A stretch of 64,000 bases of DNA, from assembly GCA_031256795.1 (NCBI GenBank), contig JAIRPW010000032.1, positions 1-64,000 of the forward strand, in the 5' to 3' direction. The notes under the pieces were generated by a model. That model was given only the letters and a program-made list of their open reading frames with translations. It was not told the origin of the DNA and did not search any database. Of the stretch, positions 26,341-35,278 are shown one piece after another. This stretch comes from Zoogloeaceae bacterium. Lineage in GTDB: Bacteria > Pseudomonadota > Gammaproteobacteria > Burkholderiales > Rhodocyclaceae. Position 1 is the stretch's first letter. Every line of letters begins with the position of its first letter. The translations under genes and the position numbers were made by a program.

Positions 26341-28482
26341 ATGCGATCCCGCGCAAACCCGCCTTCCCCGCCCTACGTCTCCTACGAGACCGTTCGCGCC
26401 GCGCTGCTTGACGGGCGTGAAATTGCCCTGATAGACGCGCGCGAAGAGGCGCCGCACGCGGAAGGGCATCCGCTCTTCGCCGCGCAGATAAGCCTGTCGC
26501 GCCTTGAGCTGGAGGCCTACGCCAAAATTCCCCGGCTTGACGTTCCCGTCGTCGCTCTTGACGGCGGCAACGAGGGGATTGCCGAACGCGCGGCGCAAAA
26601 ACTTCTGGAAATGGGCTATTCCGACGTTTCCGTGCTTGCGGGAGGCGCAGCCGGCTGGCAGTCTGCGGGCGGCGAGCTTTTCCGGGATGTCAACGCGCCA
26701 AGCAAGGCGTTCGGCGAACTGCTTGACGCCGTCCGCCGCACGCCCTCCCTCGAAGCAGGAGAACTAAACGCGCTCCTGAATGAGGGCGCAGAGGTTGTGG
26801 TGCTTGACGCGCGCCGCTTTGACGAATATCAAACGATGAATATCCCCGGCAGCGTCAGCGTGCCTGGCGAGGAACTGGTTTTGCGCGCGCCCGAACTCGC
26901 CCCGAACCCCAATACCCGCATCGTCGTCAATTGCGCGGGACGCACAAGAAGCATCCTCGGCGCGCAATCGCTGCTCCATGCCGGGCTTCCCAATCCCATA
27001 GCCGCGCTGCGCAACGGCGTCATCGGCTGGACGCTCGCCGGACAAAGTCTCGAATACGGCGCAAACCGGCGCGGCGGCCAGATTCAGGAAACAACGCGCG
27101 CCGCCGCCGCGCAACGCGCGCGCGCCGTCGCCGACCAGGCGGGAGTCAAGCGCGTTGCGCTCCCGGACATTGAATCCTGGCATGAGCAGCGGGAACGCAC
27201 CACCTACTTCGTTGATGTGCGCGATCCCGCGGAATACGAAGCGGGGAGTCTTCCGGGTTTTCGTTCCGTACCCGGCGGCCAGCTCGTACAGGAAACGGAC
27301 ATGACCGCCGCCGTGCGGGGCGCGCGCTTCGTACTCGCCGACAACGACGGCGTTCGCGCCAACATGACCGCTTCCTGGCTGGCGCAAATGGCATGGGAAG
27401 TGTACGTGCTTGATCCCCCGCCCTCCGACGCCATGCGTCAAACCGGCGCGTGGCGGCCAAAGCGCGCGCCCCTCCCGGAAACGCCGCGCGTATCCGCCGA
27501 AACGCTCGCCCGCTGGCTGCGTTTGCCCGATCCCCCCGTCGTCATTGACCTTACGACTTACGCCAGTTACCGGCGCGGCCATATTCCCGGCGCGTGGTAC
27601 ATGTTGCGCGCAAGATATTCGGAAGACATTTCTCGTCTGCCCAGGGCGTCGCGCTACGTGCTTACCTGCTCGAGCGGACTTCTTGGCTATTACTCGCATC
27701 ACGAATTTGCCGCGCTGACCAAGGCGGAGGTTTTCGCTTTGGACGGCGGCACGAACTCCTGGCAAGCCATCGGCCAGCCGCTGGAAACGACCGAACGTCT
27801 GGCCTCTCCCCGGATTGACCGCTATCGCCGCCCCTACGAAGGCACAGACGCAAGCGCGGAAACAACGCGCGCCTATCTTGCGTGGGAATACGGCCTCGTC
27901 GAACAGCTCGCGCGGGATGGCACGCACCGTTTCAACCCCCTCCGGGCAAAGCCGCTTACCGGAGTTTTGTCCGGTTTCACAAAACCGGCGCCTTCTTCCT
28001 TGAATCCCATCCGGCAAACAGGAAAAAACATGACGACGCCTCCTCCTTTCCTTCCCTTTCTTGAGAAAGCCAGCGAACAAGATATTGCGGCGGGACTTGC
28101 CGCGCTGGACGAATTCATTGCCGCGTTCAACGCGCGCGATTCCGCGCGCTGGAGCCGGACGCTGCATTATCCCCACGTCCGTTTTGCCGGAGACGAAATC
28201 AGAATCTGGGATTCTCCCGAAGCCTACGCGCGGGACAACGAGATCGCCCTGCTCGCCGAAAAAACCCATTGGTCGCACAGCCGCTGGGATTACCGCCATT
28301 TGCTTCATGGCAGCGGGGAAAAACTCCATTTCGCTTTGCAATTTACCCGTTATGACGTCAACGATCAGCCGCAAGGCAGTTATCAAGCGATCTATGTGCT
28401 AACCAGGGCCAAAGAAGGCGCATGGGGAGTGCAGGCGCGCTCCAGCTATGCCGGGATCGCGGTCAAGGGCGCGGCTTTCTAA
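26341..28482 (+). CDS. Four-rhodanese sulfurtransferase fused to an NTF2/SnoaL-like domain
   Basis: A 713-aa cytoplasmic protein. Four rhodanese domains occupy roughly residues 12-115, 135-235, 275-375 and 385-485. The active-site loop has Cys only in domain 2 (C198, CAGRTRS) and domain 4 (C443, CSSGLLGYYS). Domain 1 has DGGNEG and domain 3 DNDGVR in place of the cysteine loop, so they should be inactive. After a linker a 150-aa NTF2/SnoaL-like domain begins at M564 (ATG 28030), preceded by AGGAAAAAAC, a possible internal ribosome site, so the last domain could also be made alone. Rhodaneses move sulfane sulfur; this points to a sulfur step in the cluster's pathway (inference). It starts 2 bp after Bug protein 3. 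Confidence 0.85.
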   Translation: MRSRANPPSPPYVSYETVRAALLDGREIALIDAREEAPHAEGHPLFAAQISLSRLELEAYAKIPRLDVPVVALDGGNEGIAERAAQKLLEMGYSDVSVLAGGAAGWQSAGGELFRDVNAPSKAFGELLDAVRRTPSLEAGELNALLNEGAEVVVLDARRFDEYQTMNIPGSVSVPGEELVLRAPELAPNPNTRIVVNCAGRTRSILGAQSLLHAGLPNPIAALRNGVIGWTLAGQSLEYGANRRGGQIQETTRAAAAQRARAVADQAGVKRVALPDIESWHEQRERTTYFVDVRDPAEYEAGSLPGFRSVPGGQLVQETDMTAAVRGARFVLADNDGVRANMTASWLAQMAWEVYVLDPPPSDAMRQTGAWRPKRAPLPETPRVSAETLARWLRLPDPPVVIDLTTYASYRRGHIPGAWYMLRARYSEDISRLPRASRYVLTCSSGLLGYYSHHEFAALTKAEVFALDGGTNSWQAIGQPLETTERLASPRIDRYRRPYEGTDASAETTRAYLAWEYGLVEQLARDGTHRFNPLRAKPLTGVLSGFTKPAPSSLNPIRQTGKNMTTPPPFLPFLEKASEQDIAAGLAALDEFIAAFNARDSARWSRTLHYPHVRFAGDEIRIWDSPEAYARDNEIALLAEKTHWSHSRWDYRHLLHGSGEKLHFALQFTRYDVNDQPQGSYQAIYVLTRAKEGAWGVQARSSYAGIAVKGAAF

Positions 28483-28494
28483 AAAGGAAACTCC

Positions 28495-29490
28495 ATGTCT
28501 CCCGGCTTATTCCTGTCTCGTCTTTTTGCGGCAGCAGGCATTTCTTTTTTGATGGCGTCCGCCTTTCCCGCTTTTGCCGGGGACGAGGTTTACCCCAACC
28601 ATGTCGTCAAGGTGATCGTTCCTTATCCGGCGGGCGGCATTGTGGATATTTCCGCCCGAATCGTCGCCGAAAGTCTGGCCAGAGAATGGGGGCAGAGCAT
28701 CGTGATAGAAAACCGCCCCGGTGCAAACGGAAATATCGGCGCGGCCGCAGTGAAAAAAGCGGCCGCCGATGGCTACACGCTTTTGGTCGGCTCTACGTTC
28801 CTGACCACGAATTCCCTTCTTGACAGCACCGCCAAAATCTCCGCCAAAGATTTTCTGCCGATCGGCACGCTGGGGCTTCCGCCCAACCTAATGGTTGTCC
28901 CCGCCGCTTTCCCCGCCGGGAATCTGAAGGAATTCGTCGCGCTGGCAAAACAGAAACCCGGACAATTCAACGCGGCCAATCCAGGAAACGGCAGCTCCAA
29001 TCATCTGGGAACAGAGATATTTGAGGCGGTTGCCGGTATTGATTTGACGCTGATCGGCTATAGCGGACAGCCGCCCTTCCTTCCCGATCTCCTCAATGGA
29101 CGGATTGATTTTGCCGTAGCCTCCGCCGGACTGGTCGGCGCTCATATCCGGGACGGGAAATTGCGCCCGCTGGCGGTTGGCTATGACAAAAGATTGAAAA
29201 ACTATCCCGAACTTCCCACGCTTGAAGAACAGGGCTATCCAGACGCCATGGTGCTGCCGTGGGTCGGTTTTTTCGCGCCCAAGGGAACCCCCGATTCCAT
29301 TCGGAAACAATGGGCCTTTGCGCTGAAAAAAGCGCTCCGGACTCCTGAGGTCATCCGAAAATACGAGGCAATGGAGGCCGTAAATCCTGAGTTTTTCCTG
29401 GATGCGTTCGCCTCGTTTCTTGAGAAAGAGGACGCGCGCTGGCGCCGGGTAACCTCAGAGCGCCATTTGAACAGGCAGAACGCCCCATGA
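28495..29490 (+). CDS. TctC/Bug periplasmic binding protein 4
   Basis: A 331-aa Bug-type receptor. The signal peptide ends near AFAGD at about residue 29. Signatures are VYPNHVVKVIVPYPAGGIVD and AAADGYTLLVGSTF. AAAGGAAA lies just before the ATG. It is the most divergent of the four in the cluster. Its stop overlaps the start of the GrdB-like gene (ATGA at 29487-29490), tying the two genes translationally. Confidence 0.88.
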   Translation: MSPGLFLSRLFAAAGISFLMASAFPAFAGDEVYPNHVVKVIVPYPAGGIVDISARIVAESLAREWGQSIVIENRPGANGNIGAAAVKKAAADGYTLLVGSTFLTTNSLLDSTAKISAKDFLPIGTLGLPPNLMVVPAAFPAGNLKEFVALAKQKPGQFNAANPGNGSSNHLGTEIFEAVAGIDLTLIGYSGQPPFLPDLLNGRIDFAVASAGLVGAHIRDGKLRPLAVGYDKRLKNYPELPTLEEQGYPDAMVLPWVGFFAPKGTPDSIRKQWAFALKKALRTPEVIRKYEAMEAVNPEFFLDAFASFLEKEDARWRRVTSERHLNRQNAP

Positions 29491-30470
29491 ACCGGGAAAA
29501 ATCCGACAGGAACGCGACCGAGATCGCGCGCCCGGTTTCCGCGCCCATCTCCTATCTAGAGCGCACCCGCGCGTATTACCTGGCGCTGGGGTATGAAACC
29601 CCCTATGTTTGGGCGCGGCAGGATCACGTACCTTTCACGCCGCTGGCGGCTCCGCTGACAAAAACCCGCGTGACCCTGGTCACAACCGCCGCGCCATACC
29701 AGCCTGACAAAGGCGATCAGGGTCCGGGAGCGCCATACAACGCGCGCGCGAAATTTTTTACGGTTTATTCGGGAGATACGCGGTATGACCATGATGTGCG
29801 CATTGCCCATGTCGCCATTGACCGCAAACATACCCATATGGAAGACAGCGGCAGCTGGTTTCCCTTGCCGGCGATGCGGAAACTGGCGTCTTCGGGGCGT
29901 TTCATTCTCGCGCCGCGTTTTCATGGGTTTCCCACCAACCGCAGTCAGCGGCAAACCGCCACGGTCGACGCGCCGGAACTGCTCGCGCGCTGTCAGGAAG
30001 ACGGCGTACAGGCGGCGGTGCTCGTCGCCAATTGCCCTGTATGCCATCAATGCCTTGCGATCGCGGCGCGGCGTCTTGAGGAGAACGGCGTCAGCACTGT
30101 GCTGCTGGGCTGCGCGCGCGACATTGTTGAACTCTGCGGCGCGCCGCGTTTTTTGTTTTCCGATTTTCCGCTCGGCAACGCGGCGGGACGTCCGCACGAT
30201 CCCGCGTCGCAAAAAATCACGCTCAAACTCGCCTTAAAGCTGCTGGTCAACGCGGACGCGCCGCGCACAATCTGGCAGTCCCCGCTTCTCTGGTCCGAAT
30301 CCGCGGAATGGAAACTCGATTACGCCAACCCGGAGCGCCTTTCCAGCGCGGAACTCGCCGATCTGCGCGCAAAGGCGGAAGCGGCGCGCATTGAGGCCAG
30401 GGCATTGCGGAAAGCCGCGCTCACGAACCAAGCCGCGCGGGAACAAACACCCGAAAAAATTTCCATTTGA
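29487..30470 (+). CDS. Cysteine homologue of glycine/betaine reductase component B (GrdB-like)
   Basis: A 327-aa protein similar to the selenoprotein B family of glycine/sarcosine/betaine reductases as found in many Burkholderiales. Marked blocks are VTTAAPYQPDKGDQGPGAPY, APRFHGFPTNRSQRQT and NCPVCHQCLAIAARRLEENG. The CPVCHQC set is a CxxCxxC arrangement, the place where true GrdB proteins have UxxCxxC, so here Cys replaces selenocysteine and no UGA recoding is needed. True reductase partners (GrdA, GrdC/D, thioredoxin) are not nearby, so it probably catalyses a different redox or C-N/C-S cleavage reaction. Co-translated with Bug protein 4. Confidence 0.75.
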   Translation: MNREKSDRNATEIARPVSAPISYLERTRAYYLALGYETPYVWARQDHVPFTPLAAPLTKTRVTLVTTAAPYQPDKGDQGPGAPYNARAKFFTVYSGDTRYDHDVRIAHVAIDRKHTHMEDSGSWFPLPAMRKLASSGRFILAPRFHGFPTNRSQRQTATVDAPELLARCQEDGVQAAVLVANCPVCHQCLAIAARRLEENGVSTVLLGCARDIVELCGAPRFLFSDFPLGNAAGRPHDPASQKITLKLALKLLVNADAPRTIWQSPLLWSESAEWKLDYANPERLSSAELADLRAKAEAARIEARALRKAALTNQAAREQTPEKISI

Positions 30471-30503
30471 TTTTTCACGCAGTCACTTTTACAGGAGGCA
30501 CGG

Positions 30504-31247
30504 ATGTCTGAAGTTCTTTATGAATCTCATGATGGGTTCGCGGAAATTACCATTCACCGCCCGGAAAAATACAACACCTTCACGCACGAGGTCGTTGATC
30601 AGCTCCACGCGGCATGGCAACGGTTTGCCGCCAGCGAACAAGACAAGGCGGCGATTCTGACCGGATCGGGCGACAAAGCATTTACCGCAGGCGCCAATCT
30701 ACGGGATATACCGCACGATCTGTTCCGCGCGATTCCCGGAGTCGGCGTCCCCGTGCATAAACCCGTCATCGCCGCCGTAGCGGGCCTAGTCATTGGCGGC
30801 GGTCTGGCGATGCTGCAATTTTCGGATATTGCCGTAGCCGCCGAGAACACGAAAATTTCCTATCCAGAAGCAAAAGTCGGATTCGCGGGCGGGTTGATTG
30901 CCTCGCTGGCCGCGCGGATCCCGCACAAAGCGGCAATGGAACTGCTGCTGACAGGCGAGCCGATTGACGCGCGGCGCGCCTATGAAATCGGGCTGGTCAA
31001 TAAGGTTGTCCCGGTTGGACAGCAGCTGGAGGCGGCGCGGGAATACGCCAGAAAAATCGCCGCCTGCGCGCCGCGCGTGCTCGCGCTGCTGAAAGATTTT
31101 GTCGGGCAGACCCTTCCCAAAGGCCCCACGGAAGCCGCGGGAATCGCCCGCGCCCGCATTCTGGACGACATCAACGCCTCACGGGATTTTATCGAGGGAA
31201 TTGACGCTTTTCACGCCAAACGAACCCCTGTTTTTACGGGGCGATGA
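30504..31247 (+). CDS. Enoyl-CoA hydratase/isomerase-family (crotonase) protein
   Basis: A 247-aa crotonase-fold protein, slightly short for the family. Oxyanion-hole segments are KAFTAGANLRDI and AGLVIGGGLAMLQFSD. In classical hydratases the second segment contains the catalytic Glu (GGGCELA); here the aligned position is Ala (GGGLAML). The second catalytic Glu position is kept in ISYPEAKVGF. This hints that the enzyme is an isomerase, hydrolase or other crotonase rather than a standard hydratase. A strong GGAGG site lies before ATG 30504. Confidence 0.85.
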   Translation: MSEVLYESHDGFAEITIHRPEKYNTFTHEVVDQLHAAWQRFAASEQDKAAILTGSGDKAFTAGANLRDIPHDLFRAIPGVGVPVHKPVIAAVAGLVIGGGLAMLQFSDIAVAAENTKISYPEAKVGFAGGLIASLAARIPHKAAMELLLTGEPIDARRAYEIGLVNKVVPVGQQLEAAREYARKIAACAPRVLALLKDFVGQTLPKGPTEAAGIARARILDDINASRDFIEGIDAFHAKRTPVFTGR

Positions 31248-31292
31248 GGCGCATTTGCGGCGCTCCCGCAACGCACAGCAAAAGGAAAAACC

Positions 31293-32129
31293 ATGTCGGA
31301 TCCATTGCCGTTTACAAAGTTTCAAGCCCTCGCGGTTACGCCCAATATCGGCGCGGAAATTCGGGGACTGGACTTGTCCGCGTCGTTTGACGCGCAAACA
31401 GAAGAAGAGTTGCGTTTGGCGCTGGCGCGCCACGGCGCGCTGTTTTTCCGGAAACAAACCCTGACGCCCGATCAGCACGTGCGCGTAGCGCGGATATTTG
31501 GCAATCCGTCGCGGGAGAAAACATATTTTCCCGCCGCCGCTGAACATGAGCTGGTTGAGCTGGTCGAAACCAAGGCGAATGGGCCGCGCTACAACACAGA
31601 TCAATGGCACAGCGACAGCAGCTATTTGTCCGAACCGCCCGCAGGGGCTGTGCTGGTTTCCAGGGTATTGCCGGAAGCGGGAGGCGACACGGTCTGGTCC
31701 AGCGGCAAAAAAGTCTATCAGTCCCTCCCCGCCGCGCTCGCGCAGTGGATTGAAACCCTGGACGCGCAGCATTCTCTGGAACACAGCGGCTGGCCGGAGA
31801 TTCTCCGCAGACAAAGCGAAGACGCCTATCGGGAATCCCGTGCGCGCCACATACCGGTCTCACATCCCCTCGTCCAAACCGACGCTTTGACCGGCGAAAA
31901 ATACATTTTCGTCAATCCCAAGTACACCGAGCGCGTCAACGGACTCTCCCGACGTCAAAGCGACGCGCTGCTCGGATTCTTGTTCGCGCAATTTGAGCGC
32001 CCCGAACATCAGGCGCGTCTGCGCTGGGAAGCGGGAACAGTCGCCATCTGGGATAACTACGGCACAAACCATTATGCCGTTCCGGATTACCTGCCGAACT
32101 ACCGTTTGCTGCACCGGGTCACGTTTTAG
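31293..32129 (+). CDS. TauD/TfdA-family 2-oxoglutarate-dependent dioxygenase
   Basis: A 278-aa non-haem iron oxygenase. The iron ligands are visible as H106-x-D108 (QWHSDSSY) and distal H260 (GTNHYAV), with R271 or R275 (NYRLLHRVTF) as the probable 2-oxoglutarate anchor. Relatives release sulfite from taurine or cleave aryloxyacetates; the substrate here is open. AAAGGAAA lies before ATG 31293. Its presence shows that the pathway has an oxygen-dependent step. Confidence 0.88.
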   Translation: MSDPLPFTKFQALAVTPNIGAEIRGLDLSASFDAQTEEELRLALARHGALFFRKQTLTPDQHVRVARIFGNPSREKTYFPAAAEHELVELVETKANGPRYNTDQWHSDSSYLSEPPAGAVLVSRVLPEAGGDTVWSSGKKVYQSLPAALAQWIETLDAQHSLEHSGWPEILRRQSEDAYRESRARHIPVSHPLVQTDALTGEKYIFVNPKYTERVNGLSRRQSDALLGFLFAQFERPEHQARLRWEAGTVAIWDNYGTNHYAVPDYLPNYRLLHRVTF

Positions 32130-32162
32130 CCCAAGTTCTCTTTTTTCTTACCGGAGGTTTGT

Positions 32163-32945
32163 ATGACGAATCATCAAACGCTTACCGTCTCTGACGCCGC
32201 CTGGAATGACCGCGTTGATCTGGCGGCCGCCTGCCGCCTGACGCATCTTTTCGGCTGGACCGATTTGCTCGCAACGCATATTTCAATCCGTGTGCCGGGG
32301 CGGAATGATCGTTATTTCGTGAATCCGCTTGGCTTGCTGTTTGAAGAAATCGACGCCTCCAGCGTTCTGGAAGTAGATTTGGAAGGACGGGTCATTACGG
32401 AGAAAGGACGGGGCGCGGGCGATCTGAATCCCGCGGGAACCGTGATACACGGCGCGATTCACGCGACAGGATCGCCAGAAGCGGAGGCGGTTGTCCATTT
32501 GCACGCGAAAGACGGCGTAGCCGTATCCTGCCAGGAAGCGGGATTACTGCCGATCACGCAGATGGCGCTGATGGTCTATGGCGATCTGGCCTACCACGAT
32601 TTTCAGGGAGTCGTATTGGATCAAGAAGAACGGCAAAGCCTCCTGCATGACCTGGGAGACAAGCACAACCTGATTTTGCGCAATCATGGCACGCTTTCCA
32701 TCGGACGCACGATGGCGGAGGCTTTTGGGCGCATCTGGCGACTGGAACGCGCCTGCCGCTTCCAGCGCGCCGCGCAATCCGCGGGCGCGCCTTTGCGGAA
32801 ATTGCCGCAATCCGTGATTGCGCGCACCCTGAAACAAGCCCAAGCGATTACGAACGATCAATCCCGGTTTTTCCCGGCGGGCAAGCGCGAATGGGCGGCG
32901 CATCTGCGGCGTCTGGACCGGGAACTTCCCGGCTTCCGCCATTAA
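32163..32945 (+). CDS. Class II aldolase/adducin-family protein
   Basis: A 260-aa protein of the class II aldolase/adducin fold, comprising zinc-dependent aldolases, epimerases and decarboxylases. Zinc-site histidines are visible in AVVHLHAKDG, and a third is probable in LRNHGTLSIG. The N-terminal THISIRVPG and NPLGLLFEEI blocks are typical. GGAGG precedes ATG 32163 by 7 nt. It probably cleaves or modifies a hydroxy-acid intermediate of the cluster's pathway. Confidence 0.87.
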   Translation: MTNHQTLTVSDAAWNDRVDLAAACRLTHLFGWTDLLATHISIRVPGRNDRYFVNPLGLLFEEIDASSVLEVDLEGRVITEKGRGAGDLNPAGTVIHGAIHATGSPEAEAVVHLHAKDGVAVSCQEAGLLPITQMALMVYGDLAYHDFQGVVLDQEERQSLLHDLGDKHNLILRNHGTLSIGRTMAEAFGRIWRLERACRFQRAAQSAGAPLRKLPQSVIARTLKQAQAITNDQSRFFPAGKREWAAHLRRLDRELPGFRH

Positions 32946-32978
32946 AGCGGTTCCGCTGTTTTTTTAAGGAGATTCGTC

Positions 32979-33476
32979 ATGAAAGCCTTTGCGCTCCCGC
33001 CATTTTGTCTGTGCGTTTTCCTGTTTTTCCTTCCGTCGCCGGCGGTTCTTGCGGCGGAACATGGCGGACGTCTCGACGTCCTCATGTACAAGAACGCGGG
33101 CTGCGCCTGCTGCAATCAGTGGGCGGCGCATCTTGAAAAAAACGGGTTCAGGGTAAAAATTGAAGAAAGCGCCAATCTTGCCGCGCGCCGCCGCGCGCTC
33201 GGCATGGACGAACGATTTTCCTCCTGTCACACCGCGAAAATCGGAAAAATCCTTGTGGAAGGGCATGTGCCTGCCGCCGACGTCCGGCGTCTGCTCGCGG
33301 AGCAGTCCCGTCCGAAAACCGCCCGGTCGGATGTTATCGGCCTTGCCGCGCCCGGAATGCCGCAAGGATCACCGGGAATGGAAAGCGAACAGCCAGAAGA
33401 CTTTGATACGCTGCTGATTCGGGCGGACGGATCCTCCAGCGTATATCGGCGTCATTTGGCGAAAAGGAACCGCTAG
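32979..33476 (+). CDS. DUF411 (CopG-like) exported metal-related protein
   Basis: A 165-aa protein with a Sec signal peptide (1-25, ending AVLAAE). It has the DUF411 features YKNAGCACCNQWAAHLEKNG, SCHTAKIGKILVEGHVPAAD and a C-terminal YRRH tail. The CxCC and the single Cys-His are candidate metal ligands; related proteins are associated with copper handling. It is last in the plus-strand cluster and ends 4 nt inside the convergent trmJ. It may be unrelated to the catabolic genes. Confidence 0.85.
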   Translation: MKAFALPPFCLCVFLFFLPSPAVLAAEHGGRLDVLMYKNAGCACCNQWAAHLEKNGFRVKIEESANLAARRRALGMDERFSSCHTAKIGKILVEGHVPAADVRRLLAEQSRPKTARSDVIGLAAPGMPQGSPGMESEQPEDFDTLLIRADGSSSVYRRHLAKRNR

Positions 33477-34288
33477 AGACTTTCCTTCTCCGGCCAGGTG
33501 GAAAGCAAGCCGCGCAGGATATTGATTTCCTCCCGCTCCGGTCTGGCGCGCGCAAACAAACGCCGCAGTTTGGGCATCAGCCGCCCCGGACGTTCGGGAT
33601 GCAAAAATCCCGAAGCGCGCATCACCTTTTCCAGATGCGCGTAAAACGCCTCCAGATCGCCTTGCGTCGCGCGCGCCGACGCATACGGCGTCACGCGCCC
33701 CATTGCCAACGCGCGCGTATCCGCGCCTGTTCCCGGCTGCGCCCCCGCGTCCTTGAACGTTCGCTCCGCTTCCGAAAGCGCGGCCATGCGCAATTCATAG
33801 CACACGACCTGCACCGCCGCCGCCAAATTGAGCGAACTGTATTCCGGATTCGCGGGAATCATGAGCGCATACTGGCAGCGCCTTAACTCGTCATTGGATA
33901 AACCAGAAGTCTCATTGCCAAAAAGAACTGCAATTTCTTCGCCCGCCGCCGCGCAACGCATAATTTCCGCCGCTCCGGCGCGCGCGGATAGAAGCGTCGG
34001 CCCCAAATCACGCGCCCGCGCGGATACGGCAACCGCGCAGGCCGCGTCCCGCAAGGCGTCGTCCAGCGTGTCTGTAACGCGCGCCTTTTCGAGCACGTCG
34101 TCCGCTCCGGACGCCAGGGCCGTCGCCTCCGGCGCGGGAAATATCGCGGGCGAAATCAGCGCGAGACGGGAAAAACCCATCGTTTTCAGCGCGCGCGCCG
34201 CCGAGCCAATGTTGCCCGGATGACTGGTGCGGGAAAGCGCCACCGTGACGCGCGCAAACAAAGGAGCAAGCAAGGGATTCTGGTTCAT
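33473..34288 (-). CDS. trmJ: tRNA (cytidine/uridine-2'-O-)-methyltransferase TrmJ
   Basis: A 271-aa SPOUT-class enzyme that methylates the 2'-O of position 32 in several tRNAs. The N-terminal catalytic domain has ALSRTSHPGNIGSAARALKT, LFGNETSGLSNDEL and IPANPEYSSLNLAAAVQ, the three knot motifs. The C-terminal extension is charged and helical. ATG 34288 gives MNQNPLLAPLF. It is convergent with the DUF411 gene (4-nt overlap) and divergent from suhB, an order often seen in betaproteobacteria. Confidence 0.94.
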   Translation of the reverse strand: MNQNPLLAPLFARVTVALSRTSHPGNIGSAARALKTMGFSRLALISPAIFPAPEATALASGADDVLEKARVTDTLDDALRDAACAVAVSARARDLGPTLLSARAGAAEIMRCAAAGEEIAVLFGNETSGLSNDELRRCQYALMIPANPEYSSLNLAAAVQVVCYELRMAALSEAERTFKDAGAQPGTGADTRALAMGRVTPYASARATQGDLEAFYAHLEKVMRASGFLHPERPGRLMPKLRRLFARARPEREEINILRGLLSTWPEKESL

Positions 34289-34386
34289 ATTAGAATTCAC
34301 GTTTTCTCGTCGGGCGCATTCCCATACCTTGCGCATTGTCGCCGCCCACTCGGCAGCGCGCCGCGCGATTTTTCAGGAAAACACAG

Positions 34387-35214
34387 ATGACGCACCGTCT
34401 TTTTAACGACGCCAAACTTAATATCGCCATCAAGGCGGCGCGGCGCGCAAGCCGCATCATTACCCGCGCGGCGCGCGATCTGGATATTCTGGAGATTCAA
34501 AAAAAAGACGTTCATGACTATGTCACCAATGTCGACCGCGAAGCTGAAGACGCCATTGTGGAAATTCTGCGGGAAGCGACCCCGGATTTCGCCATTATCG
34601 CCGAGGAACGCGGCGTTATCCCGCCGAACCAGGGCGGCGGAGAATGGCGCTGGATTGTTGATCCTCTGGACGGCACCACCAATTTTATGCACGGGTTTCC
34701 GCAATACGCGGTTTCCATCGCGCTGGCGCGCCAGCAGCAAGTTGAGCTGGGCGTAATTTATGACCCGAACCGCAATGAGCTTTTCGCGGCGGCGCGCGGA
34801 CAAGGCGCGTATCTTAACGAAAAACGTCTGCGCGTCGCGCCCCGCAGAAAACTGGATGACGCCCTGATCGGCACAGGTTTTCCCTTCCGCCGTTTTCAGG
34901 ACGCGGACTCTTACCTCGCTATTTTTAGGGAACTGATGCAAAAAACCGCGGGCATTCGGCGTCCGGGCGCGGCTTCTCTGGATCTGGCCTATGTCGCGGC
35001 AGGCAGACTTGACGGTTTCTGGGAATTCGGCCTCGCGCCCTGGGACATGGCGGCCGGCAGTCTGCTTATCGTGGAAGCGGGCGGTCTCGTGACGGACCGG
35101 GAAGGAGAAGCCGATTATCTGGACAAAGGGCATATTGTCGCGGGCGCGCCGAAAATTTTCCCCGCGCTGCTCTCCATCGTTCAGGCGCATCTGAATCCAC
35201 CGCTTTCCGCATAG
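34387..35214 (+). CDS. suhB: Inositol-1-monophosphatase family protein SuhB
   Basis: A 275-aa metal-dependent phosphatase of the IMPase family; in bacteria SuhB also binds rRNA antitermination complexes. Metal-site motifs are IIAEERG, WIVDPLDGTTNFMHGFP and GLAPWDMAAGSLLIVEAGG. ATG 34387 (MTHRLFNDAKLNIAIKAARR) is the best start; a longer frame overlaps the trmJ promoter region. It is divergent from trmJ with about 100 bp between them. Confidence 0.95.
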   Translation: MTHRLFNDAKLNIAIKAARRASRIITRAARDLDILEIQKKDVHDYVTNVDREAEDAIVEILREATPDFAIIAEERGVIPPNQGGGEWRWIVDPLDGTTNFMHGFPQYAVSIALARQQQVELGVIYDPNRNELFAAARGQGAYLNEKRLRVAPRRKLDDALIGTGFPFRRFQDADSYLAIFRELMQKTAGIRRPGAASLDLAYVAAGRLDGFWEFGLAPWDMAAGSLLIVEAGGLVTDREGEADYLDKGHIVAGAPKIFPALLSIVQAHLNPPLSA

Positions 35215-35278
35215 CGTCCACGCCGTTTCCCCTCGTGTTTTTATCCTGTTTTCTCCAACTGTCCGCCCGGAGCGCACT

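Noticed and set aside
26764-28386. 540-aa open frame on the minus strand
   Set aside because: Antisense to the four-rhodanese gene, whose domains are clear; no recognisable fold or ribosome site.
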